Below, piece after piece: positions 18,151 to 27,013 of a DNA stretch of 64,000 bases. The position numbers and the translations under genes are program-made. The notes below the pieces were generated by a model. That model did not search any database. It was not told where the DNA came from and saw only the letters and a list, made by a program, of their open reading frames with translations. Origin of the DNA: Emticicia sp. CRIBPO (lineage in GTDB: Bacteria; Bacteroidota; Bacteroidia; Cytophagales; Spirosomataceae). Where the stretch lies: NCBI RefSeq assembly GCF_009905725.1, contig NZ_JAAAKV010000001.1:496001-560000 (forward strand). Reading direction: 5' to 3'. The first letter of the stretch is position 1. Each line of letters begins with the position of its first letter.

Positions 18151-18597
18151 ATGATAACCAATGATTCTTCCGTATTTATTGAACACACTTTCGGGAGCCC
18201 TGTAGAAAAAGTATGGGATGCCTGGACAAATCCAAGCCAGATAATGAATTGGTTTGGCTCTGATCCCAATGGAAAAGTCTTACAGGCAGAGCTTGATGTA
18301 AGGCCGGGAGGCTACTTTGAAGTAACATTTCGAGACTCTGACCAGACAGAGCACACCTGCAGTGGAACGTATGATGAGGTACTGCCTTTGTCTAAGCTGA
18401 CTTTCAGCTGGCGGTGGAAAAGTGAACCCGATGTTGAATCATTTATTATTCTGATGTTAACTCCGGCAGGCGAATCTACCAGGATGCAGTTTGAACATAA
18501 GAATCCCGGCAGCGACTCAAAACACGATTACGTAAAAGGATGGCAAAGCACCTTTTCAAAACTGGAACGCCTGCTAAGTACTCAAACCAAATCCTGA
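18151..18597 (+). CDS. SRPBCC / AHSA1-like domain protein (3)
   Basis: A 148-residue AHSA1-type protein: FGSPVEKVWDAWTNPSQIMN near the start, RPGGYFEVTF in the middle, KLTFSWRWKSEP and a late DYVKGWQSTFSKLERLL helix. This is the standard pattern of the small ligand-binding SRPBCC proteins often encoded next to ArsR-type regulators, although no such regulator is present here. It is the last convincing gene of the plus-strand island. A 200-bp gap before it holds nothing I can identify. Confidence 0.87.
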   Translation: MITNDSSVFIEHTFGSPVEKVWDAWTNPSQIMNWFGSDPNGKVLQAELDVRPGGYFEVTFRDSDQTEHTCSGTYDEVLPLSKLTFSWRWKSEPDVESFIILMLTPAGESTRMQFEHKNPGSDSKHDYVKGWQSTFSKLERLLSTQTKS

Positions 18598-18960
18598 TAT
18601 GGTAAAAAGAACGATGAACCGCCAGGATGGGTTTTGCATCTGAAAGTCCGATGTTCAAAGTTCAGCAAAGGTTTTTCAACTGAACAACTCCTGTGGCCCG
18701 GTTTGGCAATACTTTCCCGTTCAGACCGGATCAGCTGTGCGTCGATTTCCTACCCGGAAACAAACCTCCTGAAACATCACCTCGACACATTTCTGTTTAC
18801 GCTCCTACCCTACACAGGCATGCGGACCGGAAGCACAGTTGTACCGAACGCACGCATAGATATCCCGAACGTCATCTCAATACTGACTTTGTAATTGGTC
18901 CTAAAACAAATGTGGAGATTCTATCCCTTAACTGAATTGCAGTTTAAGGAATGACTTAAT
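18598..18960. other. Gene-free stretch at the right border of the island
   Basis: Two overlapping plus-strand frames (18634-18894 and 18693-18935) are open for about 80 codons, but they show no domain, are rich in His, Arg and Pro like a chance frame, and lack promoter motifs. I see no repeat. This may be decayed DNA at the border between island and SusCD locus. Confidence 0.4.
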
Positions 18961-18964
18961 AAAA

Positions 18965-19000
18965 AAAGGCCGCCCCTGATGAATGAGCGACCTTTAAAAA
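18965..19000 (-). terminator. Rho-independent terminator of the susCD-like operon
   Basis: AAAGGCCGC at 18965-18973 pairs with GCGACCTTT at 18987-18995 (one G-U). On the minus strand the stem is followed by a run of seven T, about 20 bp past the SusD stop codon. A-rich flanks on both sides could let it work in both directions. Confidence 0.8.
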
Positions 19001-19014
19001 AAATTGTTTTAAGA

Positions 19015-20310
19015 TCATTTATTGACCGGGGTCTGGACAAATATATCCACAAAACCCGGGAAGCTCGTATTGGCATTTTTCTCCACCTGAGGATAAATAA
19101 ACCGCTGAGGAATCAGTTTTGAGGTACTGAGTTTTACCGGAATACCGATGGCGTTGGCCGTTCTTCTTATGTCATGATAAACCTGTAGCGAACCTATCAT
19201 CGTCACATACTTCTCTTCCAGGATATGCCTGATCAGCAAGTCACCGGTAGCCGTGGTCCTGGGGAAGCTTCCGCCGTAAACCACCGCCAGGCGGTCTCTG
19301 ACGTTGTTAAAAGCTGTTACTGCCGCTGTGGTATTGCCTGTTCTGGCTTGTGCTTCAGCCAGTATCAGCTGGTTTTCATACCAGTTGACGATAGGAAAAG
19401 GGGCATTGACAGCAAAATATCCGTTATCAAAATAGTTGAGTTCTTCACGGTCGAAATAGACCTCACCCCTGTTGGCATCCCCCGGAGTAGCCAGCAACCT
19501 GGCCCTTTCGCCTGTAATCAGTTTTCTCAGGTGTGACCTTGTAACGGTCATATAGCCGCCCCTTTGTTCAATGCCAAACTGGTAAAAAAGGTTTTTCTGA
19601 CCAGTCACATCCGTGTGCAACGAGTGAAGACCGCCGTTTACCTTGGAAATGCCTATCAAAGCCTGTGTTCTGGCGTTGGCGTAGTCTTTCGCAATCAGGT
19701 AATACCGTGCTTTCAAAGTATGGGCAATCTCAGCCCAGGTGGCGTTGGAAGCAGTAAACAAAGCCCCCGAAGCAGTGGTGGTACCGACATTCTGGATGGC
19801 CTGGTCCAGAAGGGTCTGCACAGCCGCCAGAACGTCTTTCTGGGCATCATATTTCGGATTTGGAAACTCCAGCGGTTTACAACTCTGCACATAAGGCACA
19901 TCACCATACAAAGCCGTAGCTTCACCTGCCAGAATGGCCTCCATGATCTGTGCACGACCTTTCAGCACGAGATTTTTATCGGCTTTTTCCTGCACGATAC
20001 GTGCCTGGGCAATGCCCGAAGAATAAATATTGGTCCAGGTATCATCAAAGTCACCTGAAATAACATTATAAGAATCGTAGGCTAAAAACTGGCGGTCAAA
20101 ACCTGTAAACTGGTCTGTGAATATACCCGCAAACCTGGCCGGCTGTGACTCGTTAAGCATCACCACCGCAATTTCAACCTGCCCGATGATCAGTTCAGGC
20201 GGAGCATCGGTAAATTGATTGGGGTTGACGTTCACCCCATCCACAAAACTTTTGCATTGACTGAGGCTGATTCCTAAAAAGAGTAATATGATGTTTCTTG
20301 CTATTTTCAT
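19015..20310 (-). CDS. SusD/RagB-like outer-membrane lipoprotein
   Basis: A 431-residue lipoprotein (lipobox LSQC, lipidated at about C19) of the short SusD-like type. SusD proteins sit on the cell surface as a lid over the SusC channel and bind the nutrient. Tetratricopeptide-like helices are suggested by ARIVQEKADKNLVLKGRAQI and by LYGDVPYVQ, the conserved segment of the family. The downstream half has NWYENQLILAEAQARTGN, also typical. It follows the SusC gene by 12 bp and ends at a terminator, so the pair is a two-gene operon. The substrate is not evident: no glycoside hydrolase or sulfatase gene is adjacent, so it is not a classical polysaccharide utilisation locus. Confidence 0.92.
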   Translation of the reverse strand: MKIARNIILLFLGISLSQCKSFVDGVNVNPNQFTDAPPELIIGQVEIAVVMLNESQPARFAGIFTDQFTGFDRQFLAYDSYNVISGDFDDTWTNIYSSGIAQARIVQEKADKNLVLKGRAQIMEAILAGEATALYGDVPYVQSCKPLEFPNPKYDAQKDVLAAVQTLLDQAIQNVGTTTASGALFTASNATWAEIAHTLKARYYLIAKDYANARTQALIGISKVNGGLHSLHTDVTGQKNLFYQFGIEQRGGYMTVTRSHLRKLITGERARLLATPGDANRGEVYFDREELNYFDNGYFAVNAPFPIVNWYENQLILAEAQARTGNTTAAVTAFNNVRDRLAVVYGGSFPRTTATGDLLIRHILEEKYVTMIGSLQVYHDIRRTANAIGIPVKLSTSKLIPQRFIYPQVEKNANTSFPGFVDIFVQTPVNK

Positions 20311-20322
20311 TGCCTTAATTAA

Positions 20323-23300
20323 TTAAAATCCTAATTTAACTGTGACGACATAAGAGCCTGTACCGGGGTTGGTGAAATACTCCAGACCTCTTCCTTTTGA
20401 CGCTCCCGTCAGGTTGACCTCAGGGTCAAAATATTTAATAGGCGACCAGATGAACAGGTTTCTTCCCGTAAAATTAATCGAAGCAGAATTCAGCCTGATC
20501 TTTTGTACCAATGAAGCCGGGATAGTGTATCCGGCAGATACTTCTCTGAGTTTGGTCCATGAGCCGTCGACAATGAACTGCTCAGACACCGGACCAAAAC
20601 CACCACCCAGGTCAGAATACCAGTCGGCGTCAAGGATAACATTACCGCCACCAAAATTGGCCACGTTTCCTCTGACTGTCGTTCCGGTCGAAACCGTTCT
20701 GCCGTCATAGGTTTTCATTTCCTGTTTGGTAACAAATTCGTTGGCTGTTTCGGGATCTATCCCGAAATATTTCAGGATACCGCTGGTTCCGGCCCAGACC
20801 TGGTTGCCCTGGAAAGTCTCAAACTGAACGGAAAGAGAAATGCCTTTCCAGCTCAGGTTAGCCCCCAGGCCGCCTTTCCACTTAGGGTTCGGATCTCCGA
20901 TCACACCCTCGGAAGTTGACGGCAACGGAAAACCGTTCTGATCCAGGATCAGGTTGTTCTGACCGTCTCTCTGCCACTTACCTCCCCACAAAGCCGCGAA
21001 AGGATAACCTTCCACTACCCTTGAAGACGCCCCGGCAAAACCATCCAGGAAGAATGATTCCACACCGCTTAGGCTTTCTACCATATTCTTGTTTTTCGAG
21101 AAGTTCGCATCCAGCCTGACCTCAAGGTCATGTGTCTTCGCCAGTCTTATGCCTGCATCAATCTCAAATCCTTTGTTGGATATTTCTGCCGCATTTCTCC
21201 ACACGGAAGTGTATCCTGATGACGGAGCAAGGTTAACCGGCAAAAGAGCATCGGTTGTTTTCCTGTTATAATAAGTTGTTCCTATCGTGATAAAATCATT
21301 AAAGAACCTGAAATCTCCGCCTACTTCATATTCTGTCACCAATTCCCGTTTCAGGTTCGGGTTACCGGCACTGCTGCTTCTGGCATAAGGGTTACCATAA
21401 TTGCTGGCCTGCAGGAAGTCCCCCCAGGTAGAGCCCCTGTCGTAGGCTCCGTAGTTGGTGCTGCTCAGATAAGCTCCCGGCTCGATACCCACCTGCCCGA
21501 ATGAAGCACGGAGTTTGGCATAATTAAGCGGTTTGAAATGCAGGTATTTATTAAACACCCACCCGGCAGACACGGAAGGATAAAATACAGCAGCAGGAAG
21601 CGTGGAAGGTAATTCGTACCTTCCGGTCATTTCAAGGTAAACCTGGTTCAGGATCTCCGCATTGATGACGGCATAAGCTCCTGACTTTTTACTCGCCTGA
21701 CGACTCAGACCTACGCTTTCATTCGCAGCTATGGCATTCCCGAATATCCTCAGATCACCCACATAAGGGTTGGTAAACTGCGTAGATCCGCCGCCTAATG
21801 AAGAAAACTTAAGGCTCTCAAACTGGGAGCCGAGTATCCAGCTGAAGTTAAATTTGTCGCTGATAACATGTGTTGAAGTCAGGAAAGTATTGAAACTCGT
21901 ATTCATTTCCGTCATCTCCGTGCGGCCGAACGACCCCGTGCTGGCTGCTCCGGCAGAGTTAACCGGGAAGTAACTTTCCCTCACATCATTATAGTAATCA
22001 ATACCGAACCTGGAGGTCAGTGTAATGTTTTTATATAATCGCACACTTAACTCCGGATTTAAAATAAAACGGCTTACGTCATTCGGGTTTTCCTGCTCGT
22101 AGATGGTCCATCCCGGGTTGTTGTATTCGGGAGCCACGTCGCCCAGGTATTTACGGTATGATCTGTGGGCATTCAGAGTAGCCACACCACTCGGGTTATA
22201 GTAAGTTCCTTTGTAATCCCTGTTGTCAAAATCGGCCGGGGTTCTCAGATAGCCCAGGTAAAGTCCGTTCAGGTTGGATCCCTGCTGTATCCTGTCCGAA
22301 TGTATTTTTGAAAAAGTCGTATTGAATTTCAACTTGGCCTTTTCGCTCAGCTTGGTTTCATTGTTGATTCTGAGGGTCGTTCTCCGGTAAGTGGAATTAT
22401 CCCTGAAAATACCTTCCTGGTCCCAGTCCGAGAAGCTGAAAAAAGTACTTCCTGCGTTACTGTTAAAATTGATACCTACTGACTTATTCCAGGTAAACCC
22501 GGTCTGAAAAACCTGGTCCCTGTTGCTTTCATTATAAATTGTCTTTGAATTTTTCTGCTGGATCGGATAATAAACGTTACCGCTCTGAGACTCAAAACGC
22601 TCATTGCCGGCACGCACATCGTCTTTTGCTCCCGACCTTAAACCGATCTTGTCTCCCCAAGAAAAGCTGCTGTTCGGATCGTATAAAAAAGTATAGGCTT
22701 CACGCGAAGCTCCGGATATCCAGTACCTTGGATACCCCTGACCAAATTTAGTCTGTTTTTCAAATTCCCGGATGATGTGATCCAGCGACACCTGGTTGGA
22801 AACTTCTATGCTGACTTTTTTTCCGCCGGCTTTGCCTTTTTTGGTCTGGATCAGGATTACACCGTTGGCCGCTCCCGTACCCCACACCGCAGCGGCGGCG
22901 GCTCCTTTCAATACCGTCACGTTTTCTATGTCGTCCTGGTTAAGGTCATTCAGACGCGACTGCTGAACCACGCCGTCAACCCCGCCTCCTAGACTTGAAT
23001 TTGAAATAGGCACCCCATCCAGGATAATCAAAGGACTTGATTCCCCGAAAATGGTATTCTGCCCCCTGATCTGGATATACGCTCCCGCACCCGGGTCACC
23101 TGAGTTTCTGACGACGGTCAGACCTGAGGTTTTACCGGACAAACTCTGGATCACCCCTGACTCGCCCGACCTTTTAAGGGCTGAGGCATCAATCAGCGTG
23201 GATGAACTCACGTCGTCGTCCTTTTTACGTTCCAGGCCCAGGGCTGTTAAAACCACGATTTCATTCAGCTGGCTGAGAGATTCCTCCATCACCACATTGA

Positions 23301-23568
23301 TGATACTCTGGTTTTCTACCAAAACCTCTTTCGTTACCATTCCTATAAAACTGAAGACGATGGTCTGGCCTTTGGCAGCCTCAATAACATAATTTCCTTC
23401 TCCGTTGGTCTGGCTGCCTTTGCCTGAGCCTTTGACCTGGACGGTTACTCCCGGAAGGGCGGAGCCATCACCATTCAGTGTTACTTTGCCCGAGACACGG
23501 CTCTGAGCCTCTACCGTTAAAATTCCCAGAAACAAAAGAAAGAATAAGGGTAATTTTTTTTTCATCAA
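20323..23568 (-). CDS. SusC/RagA-like TonB-dependent outer-membrane transporter
   Basis: A 1081-residue transporter with signal peptide (FFLLFLGILTVEAQ), an N-terminal carboxypeptidase-regulatory-like domain (residues about 23-105, GKVTLNGDGSALPGVTV), a TonB box region near NEIVVLTALGLERK, a plug (IQSLSGKTSGLTV, LIILDGVPI, VTVLKGAAAAAVWG) and a beta-barrel that ends in a C-terminal phenylalanine. It imports a ligand bound by the partner lipoprotein, driven by TonB. It has no N-terminal anti-sigma-interacting extension, so regulation through an ECF sigma/anti-sigma pair is not indicated. ATG at 23568 or the next codon are equally likely starts. Confidence 0.93.
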   Translation of the reverse strand: MMKKKLPLFFLLFLGILTVEAQSRVSGKVTLNGDGSALPGVTVQVKGSGKGSQTNGEGNYVIEAAKGQTIVFSFIGMVTKEVLVENQSIINVVMEESLSQLNEIVVLTALGLERKKDDDVSSSTLIDASALKRSGESGVIQSLSGKTSGLTVVRNSGDPGAGAYIQIRGQNTIFGESSPLIILDGVPISNSSLGGGVDGVVQQSRLNDLNQDDIENVTVLKGAAAAAVWGTGAANGVILIQTKKGKAGGKKVSIEVSNQVSLDHIIREFEKQTKFGQGYPRYWISGASREAYTFLYDPNSSFSWGDKIGLRSGAKDDVRAGNERFESQSGNVYYPIQQKNSKTIYNESNRDQVFQTGFTWNKSVGINFNSNAGSTFFSFSDWDQEGIFRDNSTYRRTTLRINNETKLSEKAKLKFNTTFSKIHSDRIQQGSNLNGLYLGYLRTPADFDNRDYKGTYYNPSGVATLNAHRSYRKYLGDVAPEYNNPGWTIYEQENPNDVSRFILNPELSVRLYKNITLTSRFGIDYYNDVRESYFPVNSAGAASTGSFGRTEMTEMNTSFNTFLTSTHVISDKFNFSWILGSQFESLKFSSLGGGSTQFTNPYVGDLRIFGNAIAANESVGLSRQASKKSGAYAVINAEILNQVYLEMTGRYELPSTLPAAVFYPSVSAGWVFNKYLHFKPLNYAKLRASFGQVGIEPGAYLSSTNYGAYDRGSTWGDFLQASNYGNPYARSSSAGNPNLKRELVTEYEVGGDFRFFNDFITIGTTYYNRKTTDALLPVNLAPSSGYTSVWRNAAEISNKGFEIDAGIRLAKTHDLEVRLDANFSKNKNMVESLSGVESFFLDGFAGASSRVVEGYPFAALWGGKWQRDGQNNLILDQNGFPLPSTSEGVIGDPNPKWKGGLGANLSWKGISLSVQFETFQGNQVWAGTSGILKYFGIDPETANEFVTKQEMKTYDGRTVSTGTTVRGNVANFGGGNVILDADWYSDLGGGFGPVSEQFIVDGSWTKLREVSAGYTIPASLVQKIRLNSASINFTGRNLFIWSPIKYFDPEVNLTGASKGRGLEYFTNPGTGSYVVTVKLGF

Positions 23569-23587
23569 GATGACCGTTTAGATATTT

Positions 23588-23595
23588 CAAAAATA
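23588..23595 (-). promoter_or_regulatory. -7 promoter motif for the susCD-like operon
   Basis: On the minus strand TATTTTTG fits TAnnTTTG and lies 19 nt before the SusC start. The -33 element is weak. Confidence 0.45.
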
Positions 23596-23856
23596 TACGA
23601 ATTATTATAGTTAAAGGTTGTCTCCAAAACCAAATGCATTATAGCCAAATTATTTGATAAAATTTAAAACTTATTATTAAAATAGGCCACAAACGTTATT
23701 TAAAGGCATAAAATCTTTAAAATGAGAGGATTTGTTTCATTCAATATTTTCTCCCTAAAATCCAGAAAAATGCCCGGTCAATAACATTTTTGTGATATTC
23801 TTTATCATTCTTTATCCTCCGAAAAGTTTGGACTAATTTTTGCAACCACCTCAAAT
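23596..23856. other. AT-rich divergent spacer
   Basis: This spacer separates the SusC gene from the exopolysaccharide cluster. TAATTTTTG near 23834, one base longer than the -7 consensus, may serve the plus-strand cluster. I see no gene, repeat or terminator. Confidence 0.35.
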
Positions 23857-25269
23857 GTGCTTATAAAACTTACATATCGGTACATTCTGCATTTTTTGCT
23901 TTTCCTGATAACAGCAGTTTCTCTGGCCTTTGTTGTTGCCAAGGGAGGTCTGGTCATTGGAATAGCTCTTCTTGCTTTACCCTTTGCTCTTGCTTACCTG
24001 GTTTTACAGATCAAGTATCCGGTGGTGGGCCTTTACACCTATCTGATTATTTCATTTATACTCAACGGTTTAGGCCGTTACCTTGATGCTCCGATGAGCG
24101 TCATGACGGACGGCATCCTGCTTCTGACTTTGCTGGCAGAATTTTTCCATCGTTTTTACTCCAAGAAATGGCCGAGTCTCAAAAACAACCCTGTGCTGAT
24201 TTTTACCTATGTCTGGAGTGCCTATTGCGTATTTGAGCTCGTCAACCCCCAGTCCTTAGGTCCCGGCCCGTGGTTTTTTGCGATGAGGAGTCTGTTCTTC
24301 TATATGCTGATTATCATGATCCTGGGAATGGAGCTGATGAATACTGAAAAAGACCTCGACAGATTTTTACATATCTGGATATTCTTCTCGTGCCTGGCGG
24401 TTATTTACGGAGCCAAGCAATTGTTTTTGGGGGTAAGTGCCGTAGAACAAAAATGGCTGGATGACGGCAATGCACTGACGCATGTACTCCACGGCAAACT
24501 CAGGGTATTTTCATTTTATTCCGATGCAGGCCAGTTCGGAGCAGCCATGGGACACATTGGTCTGGTAGGAGTCATTCTGGCCCTGGGTGATTTTTCAAAG
24601 GGAAAAAAACTTTTCTACTGGATCACAGGCTTGTTTTGTTTGTGGGGTCTGGCCATTTCCGGTACGAGAGGCGGCCTTTTTGTACCCATCGCCGGATTTG
24701 CGATTTATTTCCTGCTGGTTAAAAACATGAAATTGCTGATTGTCGGCGGAGGGACAGCCCTGACTATCCTTTTTATCCTGAAATTTACATTCATAGGTCA
24801 GGGTAACTACCAGGTACAGCGTATGCGGAGTGCCCTTGACCCTACCGATGCCTCGTTCCAGGTAAGGCTTAACAATCAGAAAAAATTAAAAGAGTACCTT
24901 GCCAGCAGGCCTTTGGGCGGCGGCATCGGGTCATCAGGATACTGGGGCTTAAGGTTTCGTCCCGACACTTTCCTGGCCCAGACACCTACCGACAGCTGGT
25001 ACGTAAGGGTGTGGGTTGAAACAGGGGTGGTCGGCCTCACGATCTACCTGGGGCTCTTTATTTATATCCTGATCTATTTCGGTATCAAGCTCTGGAAAAT
25101 GGAACCGTCGATGATGCGGCAAAAACTCATGGCGATTTATGCGGGGGTAACGGGTGTGACGGTGGCGAATTATGGTAACCCTGTGATCGGCCAAACCCCG
25201 ACCAGTACAGTCATATTTTTGGGCATAGCCTTTTTATACATTTTTACAAAAGAAGAACAAAAAACATGA
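23857..25269 (+). CDS. O-antigen ligase / polymerase (Wzy-like) membrane protein
   Basis: A 470-residue polytopic protein with about eleven or twelve hydrophobic segments and a large loop before the last group, the layout of O-antigen ligase/polymerase (Wzy_C) proteins. The loop contains the family pattern SGTRGG and later LAQTPTDSWYVRVWVETGVVG, with conserved histidine- and arginine-poor surroundings. It should join repeat units of the exopolysaccharide in the periplasm. The start is GTG at 23857; the ATG at 23855 runs into a stop after three codons. Its stop overlaps the next gene's start (ATGA), giving translational coupling with the response regulator. Confidence 0.85.
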   Translation: MLIKLTYRYILHFLLFLITAVSLAFVVAKGGLVIGIALLALPFALAYLVLQIKYPVVGLYTYLIISFILNGLGRYLDAPMSVMTDGILLLTLLAEFFHRFYSKKWPSLKNNPVLIFTYVWSAYCVFELVNPQSLGPGPWFFAMRSLFFYMLIIMILGMELMNTEKDLDRFLHIWIFFSCLAVIYGAKQLFLGVSAVEQKWLDDGNALTHVLHGKLRVFSFYSDAGQFGAAMGHIGLVGVILALGDFSKGKKLFYWITGLFCLWGLAISGTRGGLFVPIAGFAIYFLLVKNMKLLIVGGGTALTILFILKFTFIGQGNYQVQRMRSALDPTDASFQVRLNNQKKLKEYLASRPLGGGIGSSGYWGLRFRPDTFLAQTPTDSWYVRVWVETGVVGLTIYLGLFIYILIYFGIKLWKMEPSMMRQKLMAIYAGVTGVTVANYGNPVIGQTPTSTVIFLGIAFLYIFTKEEQKT

Positions 25270-25667
25270 ACACTATGAATCATCTGCTAATAATCGATGA
25301 CGAACCCAGTACACGAAAAATTCTGGAACACTTTTTGTCAACTGATTATAAAATTACCCTGAAAAGCGATGGAATGGAGGCAATGGCCTGGCTGGAAGAA
25401 GGTAATGAAACCAGTCTGATACTGGCCGATCTGAACATGCCGAACCTGAACGGGCGTGAATTCACGAAAGTGCTGAGGTCAAGTAATCTCTTCGGAGATA
25501 TCCCGGTCATTATTTTATCAGGTTCCGACCAGAGCAAAGACAGGATCGAATGCCTCAATTTAGGAGCGGATGATTTCATGATCAAACCCTTTAACCCTGA
25601 AGAAGTAAAAGCCAAAATCAGGGCGATACTAAGGAGAATGAACAGTTTGAAAAAGAACATTTTTTAA
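25266..25667 (+). CDS. Single-domain response regulator (CheY-like receiver)
   Basis: A 133-residue receiver without output domain. The acidic pair is D11-D12 (LIIDDEP), the phosphoryl acceptor is D55 (LADLNMP) and the conserved lysine is in FMIKPF, so it should be phosphorylated by a histidine kinase or Hpt protein. It lies between the polymerase and the initiating sugar transferase, coupled to the polymerase by an ATGA overlap. Acting as a free diffusible signal carrier inside a polysaccharide operon, it may adjust polymer synthesis by protein-protein contact. Its kinase is not in the operon; the Hpt and hybrid kinase at 46100-50812 are possible partners (inference). Confidence 0.9.
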   Translation: MNTMNHLLIIDDEPSTRKILEHFLSTDYKITLKSDGMEAMAWLEEGNETSLILADLNMPNLNGREFTKVLRSSNLFGDIPVIILSGSDQSKDRIECLNLGADDFMIKPFNPEEVKAKIRAILRRMNSLKKNIF

Positions 25668-25747
25668 CAGAAGCGGGCATAGTCAAACCTCTTCAACCAG
25701 AAATTCAGAACATTTTTTACCGAAAAAAATATAACCATTCCGTTAAA

Positions 25748-27007
25748 ATGGAAAAAGCTTCAAATACATTGTTATTCAACAGGCATGTGGATCTCCAGCA
25801 GCCCCCGGGCGGAAATGTCATTGCGGATCCCTATAACGTGCACGGCACAAAGGACTATATCCAGGTGTTCCTCATTGCCAATGACAAAGTACTGATCAAT
25901 GACTTTGTGAGCAAATTCGGAGCAAACCTGAAAATCAATGTTTTTGAATCTGAAAACAGCGGCTTCGCTTATCTGAAACAAAACTACCCTCCCGATACGA
26001 TCATCATTGACCGTAAAATGAACAGTTTCAAGTTCATCGAAACCGTCAGATCACTGGAATGGACCAAAAATATTCCGATCATCCTCATCACCGAACAAAT
26101 CACCTCCGGGCTGATAAATGAGGCGAAGAAGATAAAAATAGACGATATTTTTCCGAAAGATTTCAGCAGCGGTGATTTACTGGAAAGGGTCAATTATTTC
26201 CAGAAAAGGATGGAATTTAAAGCCAATAACCTTTCTGAATCGGCCAATTTCAACGTAAAAATCCCTTTCTGGAAGAGGGCCTTTGATGTGCTGAGTACAG
26301 GAACAGCCCTGTTGTTGCTCTCTCCCTTGCTTATTGTGGTCTCTATCCTCATCAAACTGGATTCCAAGGGGCCGATCGTCTATAAGAGTAAAAGAGTGGG
26401 TGCCGGCTACAAGATTTTTGAGATTTACAAATTCAGGTCCATGAGGACTGACGCAGACCAGCTCATCAAGCAGATGGACTCGCTGAACATGTATTCAAAA
26501 AACACCGATACGCCTAAAATGGAAGGCTTGTGTGACAACTGCAAAGCGGGCAATACAGATGAGTGTCAGCAAAAACTCTATCTCGACGGAAAAGTCTTTT
26601 GTGAAAAACAATACAACATGGAAAAAGAAGCCAAAGTGGCTTTCATGAAGTTCCAGAATGATCCGAGGATCACCAAACTGGGGCATTTCCTCAGAAACTC
26701 CAGCATTGATGAGCTGCCTCAGCTTTTCAATATCTTTTTCGGAGATATGTCGCTGGTGGGTAACCGTCCGCTTCCCTTGTATGAAGCTGAGAAACTTACC
26801 ACTGACGCCTATATCCAGCGTTTTGCAGGCCCGGGTGGTCTGACAGGCCTCTGGCAGGTGACCAAAAGAGGCAAAGGTAAACAAGACATGACCGAGGAAG
26901 AAAGAATACAACTGGACATAGAATACGCCAAAAACTTTTCTATGAAAATGGACATCAGTATTATTCTGAAGACATTCCCGGCTTTGTTCCAATCAGAAAA
27001 CGTGTAA
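25748..27007 (+). CDS. Receiver-fused initiating sugar-phosphate transferase
   Basis: A 419-residue protein. Residues about 34-155 are a receiver-like domain (acceptor D88 in IIIDRKM, lysine K137 in FPKDF, but only one of the two usual N-terminal acidic residues). Residues from about 172 form a bacterial sugar transferase of the WbaP/PglC type: membrane helix FDVLSTGTALLLLSPLL, then KSKRVGAGYKIFEIYKFRSM, DPRITKLGHFLRNSSIDELP and DMSLVGNRP. It transfers a sugar-1-phosphate to undecaprenyl phosphate, starting each repeat unit. An insertion in the catalytic domain has C262, C265, C273 and C285 (CDNC, DEC, FCE), a possible metal site. The usual multi-helix N-terminal membrane region is replaced by the receiver. 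Confidence 0.88.
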   Translation: MEKASNTLLFNRHVDLQQPPGGNVIADPYNVHGTKDYIQVFLIANDKVLINDFVSKFGANLKINVFESENSGFAYLKQNYPPDTIIIDRKMNSFKFIETVRSLEWTKNIPIILITEQITSGLINEAKKIKIDDIFPKDFSSGDLLERVNYFQKRMEFKANNLSESANFNVKIPFWKRAFDVLSTGTALLLLSPLLIVVSILIKLDSKGPIVYKSKRVGAGYKIFEIYKFRSMRTDADQLIKQMDSLNMYSKNTDTPKMEGLCDNCKAGNTDECQQKLYLDGKVFCEKQYNMEKEAKVAFMKFQNDPRITKLGHFLRNSSIDELPQLFNIFFGDMSLVGNRPLPLYEAEKLTTDAYIQRFAGPGGLTGLWQVTKRGKGKQDMTEEERIQLDIEYAKNFSMKMDISIILKTFPALFQSENV

Positions 27008-27013
27008 AAAAAT

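Noticed and set aside
18634-18935. Two overlapping frames of about 80 codons
   Set aside because: No domain, no promoter motif and unusual residue composition; more likely chance frames in gene-free DNA.
19015-23568. Classical polysaccharide utilisation locus
   Set aside because: A SusC/SusD pair is present but no glycoside hydrolase, lyase, sulfatase or hybrid two-component regulator is adjacent.
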